Positions 18,395 through 26,987 of a stretch of DNA of 38,041 nt are shown here, one piece after another (position 1 is the first letter of the stretch; each line of letters starts with the position of its first letter). The notes under the pieces are model-generated. The model had not been told where the DNA came from and made no database searches. It saw only the letters and a list, made by a program, of their open reading frames with translations. Source of the stretch: Isosphaeraceae bacterium (GTDB taxonomy: Bacteria > Planctomycetota > Planctomycetia > Isosphaerales > Isosphaeraceae); assembly GCA_021324445.1 (NCBI GenBank), contig JAJPJC010000045.1:1-38041 (forward strand), written 5' to 3'. The position numbers were made by a program, and so were the translations under genes.

Positions 18395-18421
18395 GGGCCC
18401 GGGCGACCACCGCCCGGGCCC
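18395..18421 (-). promoter_or_regulatory. Perfect GC hairpin in the leader of the beta-helix gene
   Basis: GGGCCCGGGCG and CGCCCGGGCCC form an eleven-base-pair stem with a five-base loop, about 42 bases before the likely ATG at 18353. It would fold in the 5' leader of the mRNA if transcription starts upstream. It may affect translation or mRNA stability. No anti-Shine-Dalgarno pairing could be shown. The remaining 300 bases to the divergent cyclase gene show no gene. Confidence 0.4.
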
Positions 18422-18726
18422 GGCGCCGGTGGCGCGGTCCGCACTGGTTTCGCGAGCCGATGTCGTACCTCGTGTATGACGGATGTGGGCGGGCTGGAGG
18501 GTGGGATAGCCCCGCGTTCGTCTCGGCTCTCTCGGGACATTGTCAACCAGGGCGGCAACCGGACGCGCCGGCCGGAAGAACTGCCGATCGGCCGGGCCGC
18601 CGTGGACCGGGGCCGGCATCTTCTTGCGGGGTCCGTCGCTTGTCCTAATAATCGGCCTGATCGCGACCCCAGGGCTCGGCGCGGCTCCCGAGCGCACCGT
18701 GGCGGTTTTCCATTCGGAGGTCTCCC

Positions 18727-19734
18727 ATGAAGGTTCACGCGACGTTCCTCCTGGCTTCAGCCGCGCTGGCGGTCCTGGCGAGCGCGGTCCCCGCTCCGAC
18801 GGCCGAGCCCCCGACCCAGCCCATCAAGAGGTGGACCCGGGCCGAATTCGACGCCGTGATGACCCGGATCTCGAATTGGGGCCGCTGGGGCCAGGACGAC
18901 CAGCTCGGGGCCCTCAACCTCATCACACCCGAGAAACGCCGGCAGGCGGCGGCCCTGGTGCGGGAGGGCGTCACGGTCTCCCTGGCGCACCTGGCGATCA
19001 AGGAACCGGTGGACGACTCGCCCGCCTTTGTCCACCGGATGGTCGAGCTGCCCAAACGCGATGCCGAGATCAGCTCCTCCGCGGATGAGTACTCCGTCCA
19101 GTATCACGGATTCACGCAAACCCATCTGGACGGGCTCTGCCACCTGGTCTACCGGGGGAAGATGTACAACGGCTTCACCCAGGATGAGGTGACCAGCCGC
19201 GGGGCGCGCAAGCTGGGAGTCCAGGCGTTCCGCAACGGCATCCTCACGCGATGTGTGCTCATGGACATCCCCCGGCTGCACGGCGTCCGCTATCTCGAAG
19301 GAGGGCGCCCCATCTACCCCGAAGACCTGGAGGCGTGGGAGCGGCAGGCGGGGGTCAAGGTCGAGCGTGGTGACGCGGTACTGATCCGGACCGGCCGATG
19401 GGCGCGGCGGCAGCAGGAGGGCCCCTGGGACATCATGAAGGGCTCGGCCGGCTTGCACGCCGCGTGCCTCCCCTGGCTCAAGGAGCGCGACGTTGCGGTC
19501 GTCGGCAGCGACCTGGCGCTGGATGTCCTCCCCTCGGGCGTCGACGGCGTCGTGCTCCCCGTCCATTGGGGCGTCGTGGTCGCCATGGGCGTACCGATCC
19601 TCGACAATTGCGACCCGGAGGCCGTGGCCGAGGCGGCCGCCAGCCGCCGCCGCTGGTCGTTCCTGCTGACCGTCGCCCCGCTGGCTGTCGAGGGAGGTAC
19701 CGGCTCGCCCGTGAATCCCCTGGCGACTTTTTGA
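18727..19734 (+). CDS. Secreted cyclase family protein (kynurenine-formamidase-like hydrolase)
   Basis: 335 residues with a signal peptide (MKVHATFLLASAALAVLASA, cleavage near 26). GGAGG lies seven bases before the ATG. The segment WGRWGQDDQLGALNLITPEK is typical of the bacterial 'cyclase family' (PF04199). The metal-binding motif reads HGFTQTHLDGLCH, corresponding to HxGTHxDxxxH. RGDAVLIRTG and the late block VVGSDLALDVLPSG are also family-like. Members are metal-dependent hydrolases acting on amides, lactones or formyl groups. The substrate here is unknown. Export to the periplasm is unusual for formamidases acting in tryptophan breakdown, so a different substrate is likely. The gene stands alone, divergent from the beta-helix gene. 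Confidence 0.88.
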   Translation: MKVHATFLLASAALAVLASAVPAPTAEPPTQPIKRWTRAEFDAVMTRISNWGRWGQDDQLGALNLITPEKRRQAAALVREGVTVSLAHLAIKEPVDDSPAFVHRMVELPKRDAEISSSADEYSVQYHGFTQTHLDGLCHLVYRGKMYNGFTQDEVTSRGARKLGVQAFRNGILTRCVLMDIPRLHGVRYLEGGRPIYPEDLEAWERQAGVKVERGDAVLIRTGRWARRQQEGPWDIMKGSAGLHAACLPWLKERDVAVVGSDLALDVLPSGVDGVVLPVHWGVVVAMGVPILDNCDPEAVAEAAASRRRWSFLLTVAPLAVEGGTGSPVNPLATF

Positions 19735-20029
19735 TCTGGGGAGAACCCACGCCGACTGGCTCACATCCTGTTGCCGTCGAGTCTTTCGTGCGCGAAAATG
19801 GATGCCGCGAGACATCCGGTCCGGCCGATAACCAGCGACGGACTGGTCCCTGGTTGACGCGACGAGCGGGGAGAAACTCCGGGTACGTGGCGGCGTGGAA
19901 GGTGGACCCTATTACATCAGGCTTCCTGTTGTGTCCGGAACGGAGCCGGCAGGGTTGGCGGATTTCGGTCTGGTCTACTCCGCGCATCCCGACCGCCCAC
20001 GCCCAGGACATCCGGCGGGGCGTGGACGG

Positions 20030-20557
20030 ATGCCCCCACGGGACGCGCGAGACAGGACGAGCCAAGGCAAGCCGAGCGCGTACCAATTCACCGTGACCCT
20101 GGAAGGGATCGCGAACCTGTCGTTCGACGCGATGGACCGGTTGTTCGAAGCCGGCTGCGACGACGCGACCTTCGGCACTCGTTGCGGGGTCCAATTAATT
20201 CGCCAGGTTCCACCGGACGGCCACGTCCTCGATGGAGGCGATCGTCTCGGCCATCGAGGGCATCGAAGGGGCAGGCCTGGGCCTGCGAGTGGTGCGGGTC
20301 GAGCCGGACGAGCTGGTCGCGACCGGTGAGATCGCCCAACGCGCCGGACTGTCGCGGGAGGCCGTCCGGCTTTCCGCACAGGGGAAGCGCGGGCCGGGCG
20401 GGTTCCCGCCGCCCGTCGCGGGTCGACATCAGCAGTCGCCGCTCTACCGATGGTCGGATGTAGCCGACTGGCCCCCACCCTGCCCGATGCCGAGGCCGCA
20501 ATCCGCCGGTTGAAGGCCAGGCCCGGGTCGGCGGCGAAGGCCGGGCGCTCGCGCTAG
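20030..20557 (+). pseudogene. Frameshifted HTH-type DNA-binding protein gene
   Basis: Three pieces in two reading frames together resemble a known family of small helix-turn-helix (antitoxin-like) regulators. From an ATG at 20030 the first frame gives YQFTVTLEGIANLSFD and FEAGCDDATFG. From about 20200 the next frame gives MEAIVSAIEGIEGAG, RVVRVEPDELVATGEIAQRA, then GLSREAV and RGPGGFPPPVAG followed by SPLYRWSDVADW. From about 20470 the first frame resumes with DAEAAIRRLKARPG and a stop at 20555-20557. At least two indels are needed to join them, so the gene is broken or the assembly has errors. The expected recognition helix (LSREAVR) is intact in the middle piece. Positions 19735-20029 before it hold nothing recognisable. 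Confidence 0.7.
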
Positions 20558-20662
20558 GCGCGTCTCGGCAGGCCCATTGTGGTCCTGCCTCCCGGGAGAT
20601 TATCCTGGCACGGTCTCGGTCTGACGTGTGTGACGGGTTCTGGCGCGAAAGGACAACGGCTG

Positions 20663-21541
20663 ATGCAGGTCTTGGCGTGTCTCAATGGCGAGACGATGCC
20701 GGTCGAGCAAGCGCGAGTCCCGGTCTGGGACCGCGGGTTCCTCTTCGGCGACTCGGTCTACGAGGTCTTCCGGATGTACCGGGGCCGGTGCTGGCTGGAA
20801 CGGGAGCACTTCGCCCGGCTGCGCCGCAGCCTCAAGGAGCTCGACTTTCCCCCCTACGACCTCGACGCGCTGGCGGAGCGGATCGCCCGCACGATCGCGG
20901 CCAGCCGGATTCACGAGGGGACGGTGTATGTCCAGATCACCCGCGGTGTCGCGCCGCGGTCTCATACCTTCCCAGACCCGCCTGTGTCCCCCACCGAGCT
21001 CATTGTGGTCCGGCCGTACGATGACGGCCCCACGGAACGCCTCCGCGCGACCGGGGTCAAGGTGATCAGTCATCCCGACCTGCGCTGGAAGCGCTGCGAT
21101 ATCAAGTCGACCAACCTCCTGGCCAACTGCCTGGCCTTGGAGACAGCGCACCGCGCGGGGTGCTATGAAGCCATCCTGGTCGACGCGGCGGGCTTCGTGA
21201 CCGAGGCCACCCATACCTCGGTGCTCTGGGCGCGGCAAGGGCGGCTCGAGGCCACGCCCGAAGGGCCCGTGATCCTCCCCGGAATGACCCGGCATTTGAT
21301 CCTCCGACTGGTGGAAGCGCTCGAGATCCCCTTCGTCGGCTCCCACGTGACCCTGCCCGAACTGAAGGCCGCCGACGAAGTGATCCTGGTCGGCACCACC
21401 AGCGAAGTCGTCCCGATCGTCCAGATCGATGACGTCCTCATCGGTTCCGGCAACCCGGGCCCCATCGCGCGACGGCTCTGGAACGCCTATCGCCAGGATG
21501 TCGAACGCTGGCTGGCTGGAGCCGCGGGCACCCCACAATGA
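20663..21541 (+). CDS. Class IV aminotransferase (D-amino-acid/branched-chain type)
   Basis: 292 residues from the ATG at 20663, with AAAGGA about ten bases upstream. A 28-codon upstream extension lacks family similarity. The PLP fold type IV pattern is clear: NGETMPVEQARVPVWDRGFL followed by FGDSVYEVFRMYRG, then the catalytic lysine in KRCDIKSTNLLANCLA, GFVTEATHTSVL and VILPGMTRHLILRL. Spacing and the RCDIKS-NLL block resemble D-alanine transaminase (Dat) more than IlvE. The GSxSN phosphate loop reads ATHTS. It transfers an amino group between a D- or branched-chain amino acid and a 2-oxo acid in the cytoplasm. The stop overlaps the next start by four bases, so the GT2-like gene is translationally coupled. 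Confidence 0.9.
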   Translation: MQVLACLNGETMPVEQARVPVWDRGFLFGDSVYEVFRMYRGRCWLEREHFARLRRSLKELDFPPYDLDALAERIARTIAASRIHEGTVYVQITRGVAPRSHTFPDPPVSPTELIVVRPYDDGPTERLRATGVKVISHPDLRWKRCDIKSTNLLANCLALETAHRAGCYEAILVDAAGFVTEATHTSVLWARQGRLEATPEGPVILPGMTRHLILRLVEALEIPFVGSHVTLPELKAADEVILVGTTSEVVPIVQIDDVLIGSGNPGPIARRLWNAYRQDVERWLAGAAGTPQ

Positions 21542-22626
21542 CGACCAGCGAGGCCAGCGACGATCCCTTCCTGCGCCACTTCCATCGCGAGCCGCTCCTC
21601 GACGCCGGGATCCGCATCATCCTGCTGACCGACTCGCTTCCCGAGCAGGCCGAGGCGGTCGTGGCACCGCTGATCGATGCGATGGCGGCAGTGGGGCGGT
21701 CTGTCGAGCATCGCATCGTGTCGGTCGAGGGGATGGACCTGCGGGTCGCGCTCTCCCAGGGCCTGGAGGGCGCGCGCCTTCCCCTGGTCCTGGTGACGAC
21801 CGCCCGGGAGCCGTGGACTCCAGCTCACCTGGAACCCCTGCTGAAGGCCATCGACTACTGCGACCATGTCGTCGGCCGCCGGCCGGCCCGCGGCTGGGAG
21901 TCGTCGCGGCGCTGGCTGGCGATGCTGCCGCGCCGGCTGATCTTCGGCGTTCCGTTGCTGGATATCCACTCCCCCTGCCGGCTCCATCGCCGCGAGAAGC
22001 TGGCCGCGATCCCCTTGCAGTCGACGTCCTCGTTCCTGGATGTCGAGATCTTCGCCAAGGCGACGTTCCTCGGGCACTTGATCGATGAGGTCGAGGTCCC
22101 GCCACTCCAGGGACGGGTTTGGTTCCAGGGCTGGCGATCGGACTGGAATCAGCTCCTGCGGCACCCGTGCTTCCAACCGGCGTCAGGTCCAGCGGAAGAA
22201 GCGCAGGGCCAGGGAGAAGGTGATGACGGCCCAGGCGGCGAGGATCGCCAGGGCCGGGCTGACGTCGAGCAAGCCGGCTCCTTCGAGCAAGACGCGGCGA
22301 AGGGCGCTGACCAGTTGGGTCAGCGGCAGGGCCTGGATGAACGGCTGGGCGGAGTCGGGGAACCGCTCGGCCGAGAAGAAGACCCCCGAGAAGAGCCACA
22401 TCGGCAGCATGACCAGGTTCATCAGCCCGCTGACCGCCTCGGTCGTGCTCACCCGGCAGGCGACAAGCAGGCCGATCCCAGCGAACGCCAGGGCCCCGAC
22501 GACGTCGACCAGGATGACCAGGACCAAGCTACCCCGGACCGGCATCCCGAACATCAAGGTCCCGAGCAGCAGGAGCACGGTCAGATCCGGGATCAGGAAG
22601 GTCAAGCGGGCGCCCAGGAGGGCTAG
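21538..22626 (+). CDS. GT2-like glycosyltransferase-fold protein lacking DxD; uncertain 3' end
   Basis: The first about 215 residues resemble a divergent family 2 glycosyltransferase (dolichyl-phosphate mannose synthase-like). There is a Rossmann-type start GIRIILLTDSLPEQAEAVV. A conserved later block reads VVGRRPARGW...LIFGVPLLDIHSPCRLHRREKL, and SSFLDVEIFAKATFLGHLID then EVEVPP is typical of this group. The aspartate pair that binds the nucleotide sugar is absent; the position reads VLVTTAREPW. From about 22183 the frame runs antisense through the convergent permease gene for 444 bases and encodes a Gln/Asp/Gly/Arg-rich tail without family likeness. The real protein probably ended near 22180, and a lost stop or a frameshift is likely. 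It starts by overlapping the aminotransferase stop by four bases. Confidence 0.65.
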   Translation: MTTSEASDDPFLRHFHREPLLDAGIRIILLTDSLPEQAEAVVAPLIDAMAAVGRSVEHRIVSVEGMDLRVALSQGLEGARLPLVLVTTAREPWTPAHLEPLLKAIDYCDHVVGRRPARGWESSRRWLAMLPRRLIFGVPLLDIHSPCRLHRREKLAAIPLQSTSSFLDVEIFAKATFLGHLIDEVEVPPLQGRVWFQGWRSDWNQLLRHPCFQPASGPAEEAQGQGEGDDGPGGEDRQGRADVEQAGSFEQDAAKGADQLGQRQGLDERLGGVGEPLGREEDPREEPHRQHDQVHQPADRLGRAHPAGDKQADPSERQGPDDVDQDDQDQATPDRHPEHQGPEQQEHGQIRDQEGQAGAQEG

Positions 22627-23274
22627 AAGGAAGTCGCGCCGGGGCATGGGCGTGGCCACGAAACGCTTGAGCAGTTTGCCGATCCGGAAGTTGACCAGCA
22701 AGAACCCGATCCCCCAGAGCCCGCCCCCCATGGCGTTGAGCCCGATCAAGCCCGGGATGAGGAAGTCGATATAGCGCGAGCCTGGCTCGGTGACATAAAC
22801 GTCCCGGGCGACTCGCGGGTCGGTCCGGCCGGCCGCGCGCTGCAAGAGATCGTCGACCACCTGCCGGGCCGCGGCTGCTTCGGGCCGGGTTGGGTCATAG
22901 CGGTAGGCCCAGGACTCCGAGTCGATCGGCTCGATGACCAGGGGCGTCTTGCCGGTATTGAGCCGCTTCAGGGCCTCGGACTGGTCCGCTTCGTGCAGGA
23001 GGACCGGGGGGACGTCCAGCCGCGACCGGCCGGCCGCCCGGTCCCGCTCCACGGCCACGTTGTGCTCGCCCACCTTCGCCCGGATCCAGGACGAGCCGGG
23101 ACCCGGGATCACGTCGACCTGGACCGGCGCCGGCGGCCGGTTCTGGAACGCCAGTCCCAGGACGATCGCCAGCAGGGTCGGGAAGCCGTAGACCCAGAAG
23201 ATCCGCGCCGGCTGGCGGTAGAAGTCGCGCAGCCTCGTCGAGTAAAGCTGGAACAACGGGGATGTCTTCAGCAT
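22183..23274 (-). CDS. ABC-2 type transporter permease
   Basis: 363 residues from the ATG at 23274, with GGGGAG five bases upstream. A GTG two codons earlier is a possible start. One membrane helix (IFWVYGFPTLLAIVLGLAF) is followed by an extracytoplasmic domain of about 120 residues, then five more helices. The block GLWGIGFLLVNFRIGKLLKR then FVATPMPRRDFLLA is characteristic of ABC-2 permeases, as is the late segment LPMWLFSGVFFSAERFP. The layout matches YadH/DrrB- or YhhJ-like permeases. No ATPase gene is adjacent, so its partner is encoded elsewhere or is shared with the ATPase at 2119-3048. The divergent GT39-like gene begins 182 bases upstream. Confidence 0.9.
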   Translation of the reverse strand: MLKTSPLFQLYSTRLRDFYRQPARIFWVYGFPTLLAIVLGLAFQNRPPAPVQVDVIPGPGSSWIRAKVGEHNVAVERDRAAGRSRLDVPPVLLHEADQSEALKRLNTGKTPLVIEPIDSESWAYRYDPTRPEAAAARQVVDDLLQRAAGRTDPRVARDVYVTEPGSRYIDFLIPGLIGLNAMGGGLWGIGFLLVNFRIGKLLKRFVATPMPRRDFLLALLGARLTFLIPDLTVLLLLGTLMFGMPVRGSLVLVILVDVVGALAFAGIGLLVACRVSTTEAVSGLMNLVMLPMWLFSGVFFSAERFPDSAQPFIQALPLTQLVSALRRVLLEGAGLLDVSPALAILAAWAVITFSLALRFFRWT

Positions 23275-23455
23275 GGCCACTCCCCTCGGGTAGGGGCCTT
23301 CTGGTACAACCTCGCGAAGGACCCCGACTCAACGATACACCGGCGCGAGGCCGGTCTCCAGCCCGGCTTGGGAGGCAGGGATCATTGCCCAGCCTCGATC
23401 GTGCCAGGACGCCGGGCCGGCAGTTTCGATTTACGTCTAGTCGAAATCACGAGTT

Positions 23456-25435
23456 ATGGCCAAGCTGCATCGGGATTGGGGCTGGGTGCTGGCCATCGGT
23501 GTCCTGGGGCTGGTCCTCCGGCTGACGTACGCCTGGGAATTCACCCGACACCCGCTCGGTCGTCTCCCCTGGGTCGATGAGATTGCCTACTGGCTGCGCG
23601 GCCAGGAGATCCTGCTCGGCGCCTGGCTGCCGTCGCGGCCCTTCTACCAGGACCCCTTGTTCCCGTACTGGCTGGCCGTCCTGATGCGGGTCGTCGGCCA
23701 GGACCTGGTGCGGCTTCGGCTGGTGGTGGCCGGCCTCGGGGCCCTGACTCCGCTGGCGATCTTCTGGGCGGGCCGGATCGGGCTGGGCCGGGTCGAGGGG
23801 ATCGTGGCGGGCCTGATGGCCGCCCTCTATGGCCCCTTGATCTTCACCGACGGCCTGCTCGAGAAAGAAGGGCTCGCGGCCCTGGTGGCGGCCCTGGGAC
23901 TGATCCTCACCGCTTCGGGCGCTTCGCCGGCTCGCCGCGCGGTCTGGGCCGGGCTCTCGGGATTGGCCTGGGGCGCCTTGGTCTTGCTCCGCGCCAATGC
24001 GCTGGTGCTCGCTCCGGTGGGCGCGGCCTGGTGGGCCTGTCAGAACGGGGGTGCCATCGGCCTCCGCCGGCGCCTGGCGCGCTCGGCGTCGTTCCTGGTC
24101 GGACTGAGCCTGGCCCTGGCGCCGGCGATTCTCATTAACTTCGTGGTGTCGCGGCCGCGCGAGCTGCTGTTCACCACCTGGCAAGGGGGAGCCAACTTCT
24201 ACATCGGCAACGGCCCGGAAGCCACCGGGACCTATATCCCGCTCGAGTTCGTCGAAGCCAATCCCGCGCGCGAGGCCGACCAGTTCCGGGCCGAAGCCGA
24301 GCGCCGCGCCGGGCGTGTCCTGACGCCGGGCGAGGTCTCGCGGTTCTGGTTCGCCGCCGGCCTGAGCCAGTGGCGCGCCGCACCGGCTGCCTCGTTGCGC
24401 CTGCTGGTGAAGAAGCTGGGCCTGCTGCTGCACGACTTCGAGATCAGCGACAGCCACGACCTGGAGTTCGTCCGCCTCGTGGCCGCACCCGAGCTGGCCT
24501 GGGGCGTGCTGAGCTTCGGCTGGCTGGCGCCGCTGGCCGCGCTGGGCCTGGCGCGATCGCCCCGCACTCCGTTCTGGTGGTTCCTGGTGCTCTCGACGGT
24601 TGCCGGCCTGGCGTCGACGGCGGTCTTCTTCGTGGTGGGACGCTATCGCATCCCCTGGATGCCCGGCCTGATGCTGCTCGGGGCAGCCGGTCTGGTCGAC
24701 TGGGTCCGCCTGGCAGCGCGCCGCGACTGGCGCGCCGCGGCGCTGCGGCTGGCGCTGCTGGCGACTCCGGCGGCCGTGCTGGCGTGGCGGCCGATGCCCG
24801 ATCCCACGCCCAACCGCTGGGACCATATCGAGTTCAAGCTGGCGATGGCCTACCTCACGGAGGGGCAGCTCGATGCGTGCATCGACGCCCTGGACGACGC
24901 GCGCGCCCTGAAGCCGGCCCTGGTCGAGCGGCTGGACAATCTCCTGAAGCAGGGGAAGGTGCACGACGGCGTTCTCGAGCTGATCAGGCGTCGGGCCTCG
25001 GGGACGGGGCCGCTCACCGCGGGCGCAACCCTGCACCGCGCCCGATGGTACCGCCAGATCCCGGAGGCCCGCGCGGAGAGCCGGCGGCTCCTGGAGGCGC
25101 TGCTGCGTGCCAATCCCGGCAACGCCCGGGCGCGCCGGGAATGGGGGGCCTGGTGGCTGGGTCAGACCAAGGATCCGCAGGCGCGGCAGGTCGCCGCCGA
25201 CCAGCTCGCTCAAGCTGCTGGCGGCCCCTCGGGCGATGCCTCGGCCGCGCTGCTGCTGGCTCTCTTGACGGCCGATCCCCGGCCGCTCGCTGCGCACGTC
25301 GTCCGAGCGTCTCGAGCCGATTGGCCCCGGCTCCGGCTCACGCAGGCCATTGTGGCCGAGCGCCGCGCCGGGATGGTGATCTATCGGCCGTGGTTTCCCA
25401 CACCGGCCTCGAGCGCCCCTCGCCAGGCACCGTAG
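23456..25435 (+). CDS. GT-C family (GT39-like) glycosyltransferase with C-terminal helical-repeat domain
   Basis: A 659-residue protein with about ten to eleven membrane helices in the first 440 residues. The first outer loop has WVDEIAYWLRGQEILLG, containing the acidic pair expected in the DxD/DE catalytic loop, and then FYQDPLFPYWLA, matching the (H/D)PPL-Y motif of polyprenyl-phosphate-sugar transferases. A soluble region from about residue 440 contains KLAMAYLTEGQLDACIDALD and similar helix pairs resembling tetratricopeptide repeats, possibly for binding other envelope proteins. It probably transfers a sugar to protein or lipid on the outer face of the inner membrane. The acceptor is unknown. 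It begins with ATG close to an AT-rich patch and has no obvious strong ribosome-binding site. Confidence 0.8.
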   Translation: MAKLHRDWGWVLAIGVLGLVLRLTYAWEFTRHPLGRLPWVDEIAYWLRGQEILLGAWLPSRPFYQDPLFPYWLAVLMRVVGQDLVRLRLVVAGLGALTPLAIFWAGRIGLGRVEGIVAGLMAALYGPLIFTDGLLEKEGLAALVAALGLILTASGASPARRAVWAGLSGLAWGALVLLRANALVLAPVGAAWWACQNGGAIGLRRRLARSASFLVGLSLALAPAILINFVVSRPRELLFTTWQGGANFYIGNGPEATGTYIPLEFVEANPAREADQFRAEAERRAGRVLTPGEVSRFWFAAGLSQWRAAPAASLRLLVKKLGLLLHDFEISDSHDLEFVRLVAAPELAWGVLSFGWLAPLAALGLARSPRTPFWWFLVLSTVAGLASTAVFFVVGRYRIPWMPGLMLLGAAGLVDWVRLAARRDWRAAALRLALLATPAAVLAWRPMPDPTPNRWDHIEFKLAMAYLTEGQLDACIDALDDARALKPALVERLDNLLKQGKVHDGVLELIRRRASGTGPLTAGATLHRARWYRQIPEARAESRRLLEALLRANPGNARARREWGAWWLGQTKDPQARQVAADQLAQAAGGPSGDASAALLLALLTADPRPLAAHVVRASRADWPRLRLTQAIVAERRAGMVIYRPWFPTPASSAPRQAP

Positions 25436-25649
25436 GGCCGGCGGCCGTCCCTCCCTGTAGCCGAGCCCGGGCGCGAGCGATTCTCGGCCGGTCGGTGCCG
25501 GACTCTGGGTGTCCGCACGGCGGCATCGCCGGAAACTCGGCATCCACGGCCCCGACGGAGAACCGGGCGATCGTGGCCCCCGGTGCGCGCGGAGCGGGGC
25601 CGGGTGACTGAGAAGTCCCGGCGCGGCGCTCCGCCCGATCGGGGTGGGC

Positions 25650-26987
25650 TCAACGGACGGCGTGCGGGCGGTCGAGCCGGGCGGCCTGGGCGACCGGCCA
25701 GGCGTCGCCGCGATGCTCATGCGAGCGCTGGAAGGCCCGCTCGCGCTCCAACCGGGTCTGGACGTAGAGCGTCCGGTAGAGCTGTTCCTCGGCCTCGTTG
25801 AAGGACTTGCCGCGGCGGCCCATCACGATCCGCGCGGTCTCGAAGAGCTGGTTCAGAGAGAAGCCCGGAGCGACCCGGCCATAAAGCACGGCGGTGAACG
25901 ACGGCACGTGCTTGGGCAGGAGGATCCCCGCCGGCAGGACATTGCACATCACGCCGACGGCCGTCCCGGTGTTGAGCATGCTCCCCATCCCGGTCCGCGT
26001 ATGGTCGCCGATGAAGCAGCCGACCTTCGCCTGGCCAGTGGGGATCGGATCCCCCTGGAGCGGCACCCGGACCTCGCCGTAGTCGTTGCGCAGGTCGCTG
26101 TTGGACGTGATGGCGCCCAGGTTGACCCACTCGCCCACATAGGCGTGGCCCAGGAATCCCTCGTGGTACTTATTCGAATAGCCGTGCACGATCGCGGCCT
26201 CGACTTCACCGCCGATCCGGCAGTTGGGTCCGATCGTCACGCAGCCGCGGAGGTTGGCCCGGAAGAGCTGCGTCTCGGCGCCTATGGAGCAGGGACCTTC
26301 GATCCGTGTGAACGGCTGGACCCAGACGTTCGGCCCCAGGCTGATCGGCCCGTTGGTCGTGTCGAAGACGGTGTAAGGGTCGATGCGGGCCGTCTCGTGG
26401 ATGCTGAGCCGGTCGGCAGGACCCACCAGGGCCATCGTGGTCAAGTGCCGGTTCGTGACGCCCCGCCAGGCCAGTTCCTCGAAGTCGCGCTCCAGATGGG
26501 CCTCATTCTTGGCCACCAGGTCCCAGGGCCGGTGGATCCATTCGCCATCCAGTTCGGTGCAGTCGTACCGGGAGGCGATCCGCTCGAACCACGAATCGAC
26601 CCCGTGCGGCTCCAGAGCGACCGCGTCCTCGGGCCCGACCCACGCGCAGGCCGGCTGCCCCTCGCACAGACCAACCCACGAGCCGGACTCCTCGGGCACC
26701 TGGAAACCCACCGGGGGAACCCAGCGACTGTTGGCCACCAGGACCGGCCCCCGCGCCAGCCAATCCCGGTCGTTGACGACCAGGTGCGGGTCACGCTGCC
26801 GTTGCGCCGCCGCCAGGTGCGCCCGGATCACGCAACCCCGCCGCTGGGGCCCCGGTCCCACCTGGAAGGCGCGGGCAATCTTGCTTGATAGCGTGGTCGA
26901 TCCCAGCAAGAGATCGTGGACCGGGCGTGTCAGAGTCAGCGGCTCCAAGCCGCTAGCGGCAATGTCCTCAACCAGGCAGAGACGCAT
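25650..26987 (-). CDS. Alternative GlmU-type sugar-phosphate nucleotidyl/acetyltransferase
   Basis: 445 residues from the ATG at 26987, preceded by GGAGGGG. The open frame continues 61 codons upstream without family features. The N-terminus MRLCLVEDIAASGLEPLTLT then RPVHDLLLG matches the PLTLTRPVxDLxxG start of putative sugar nucleotidyltransferases of the alternative bacterial GlmU group. WIHRPWDLVAKNEAHLERDF is the second hallmark. From about residue 200 a left-handed beta-helix of hexapeptide repeats follows (IDPYTVFD, GPISLGPNVWV, GCVTIGPNCRIGGEVEAAIV, GHAYVGEWVNLGAIT). It probably makes an activated amino sugar such as UDP-GlcNAc for cell-envelope synthesis, in the cytoplasm. Whether both activities are intact is not clear. 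It is convergent with the GT39-like gene; the 214 bases between them hold no clear terminator. Confidence 0.85.
   Translation of the reverse strand: MRLCLVEDIAASGLEPLTLTRPVHDLLLGSTTLSSKIARAFQVGPGPQRRGCVIRAHLAAAQRQRDPHLVVNDRDWLARGPVLVANSRWVPPVGFQVPEESGSWVGLCEGQPACAWVGPEDAVALEPHGVDSWFERIASRYDCTELDGEWIHRPWDLVAKNEAHLERDFEELAWRGVTNRHLTTMALVGPADRLSIHETARIDPYTVFDTTNGPISLGPNVWVQPFTRIEGPCSIGAETQLFRANLRGCVTIGPNCRIGGEVEAAIVHGYSNKYHEGFLGHAYVGEWVNLGAITSNSDLRNDYGEVRVPLQGDPIPTGQAKVGCFIGDHTRTGMGSMLNTGTAVGVMCNVLPAGILLPKHVPSFTAVLYGRVAPGFSLNQLFETARIVMGRRGKSFNEAEEQLYRTLYVQTRLERERAFQRSHEHRGDAWPVAQAARLDRPHAVR

Noticed and set aside
16494..18479. 661-codon plus-strand frame with a repetitive Asp/Val/Ala-rich product
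   Set aside because: Antisense of the beta-helix repeats. The repetitiveness merely mirrors the NVISGN-type codons on the other strand.
23447..25720. 757-codon minus-strand frame
   Set aside because: Complement of the GT39-like gene. The product is rich in Gln/Arg/Gly/Pro without hydrophobic or domain structure.
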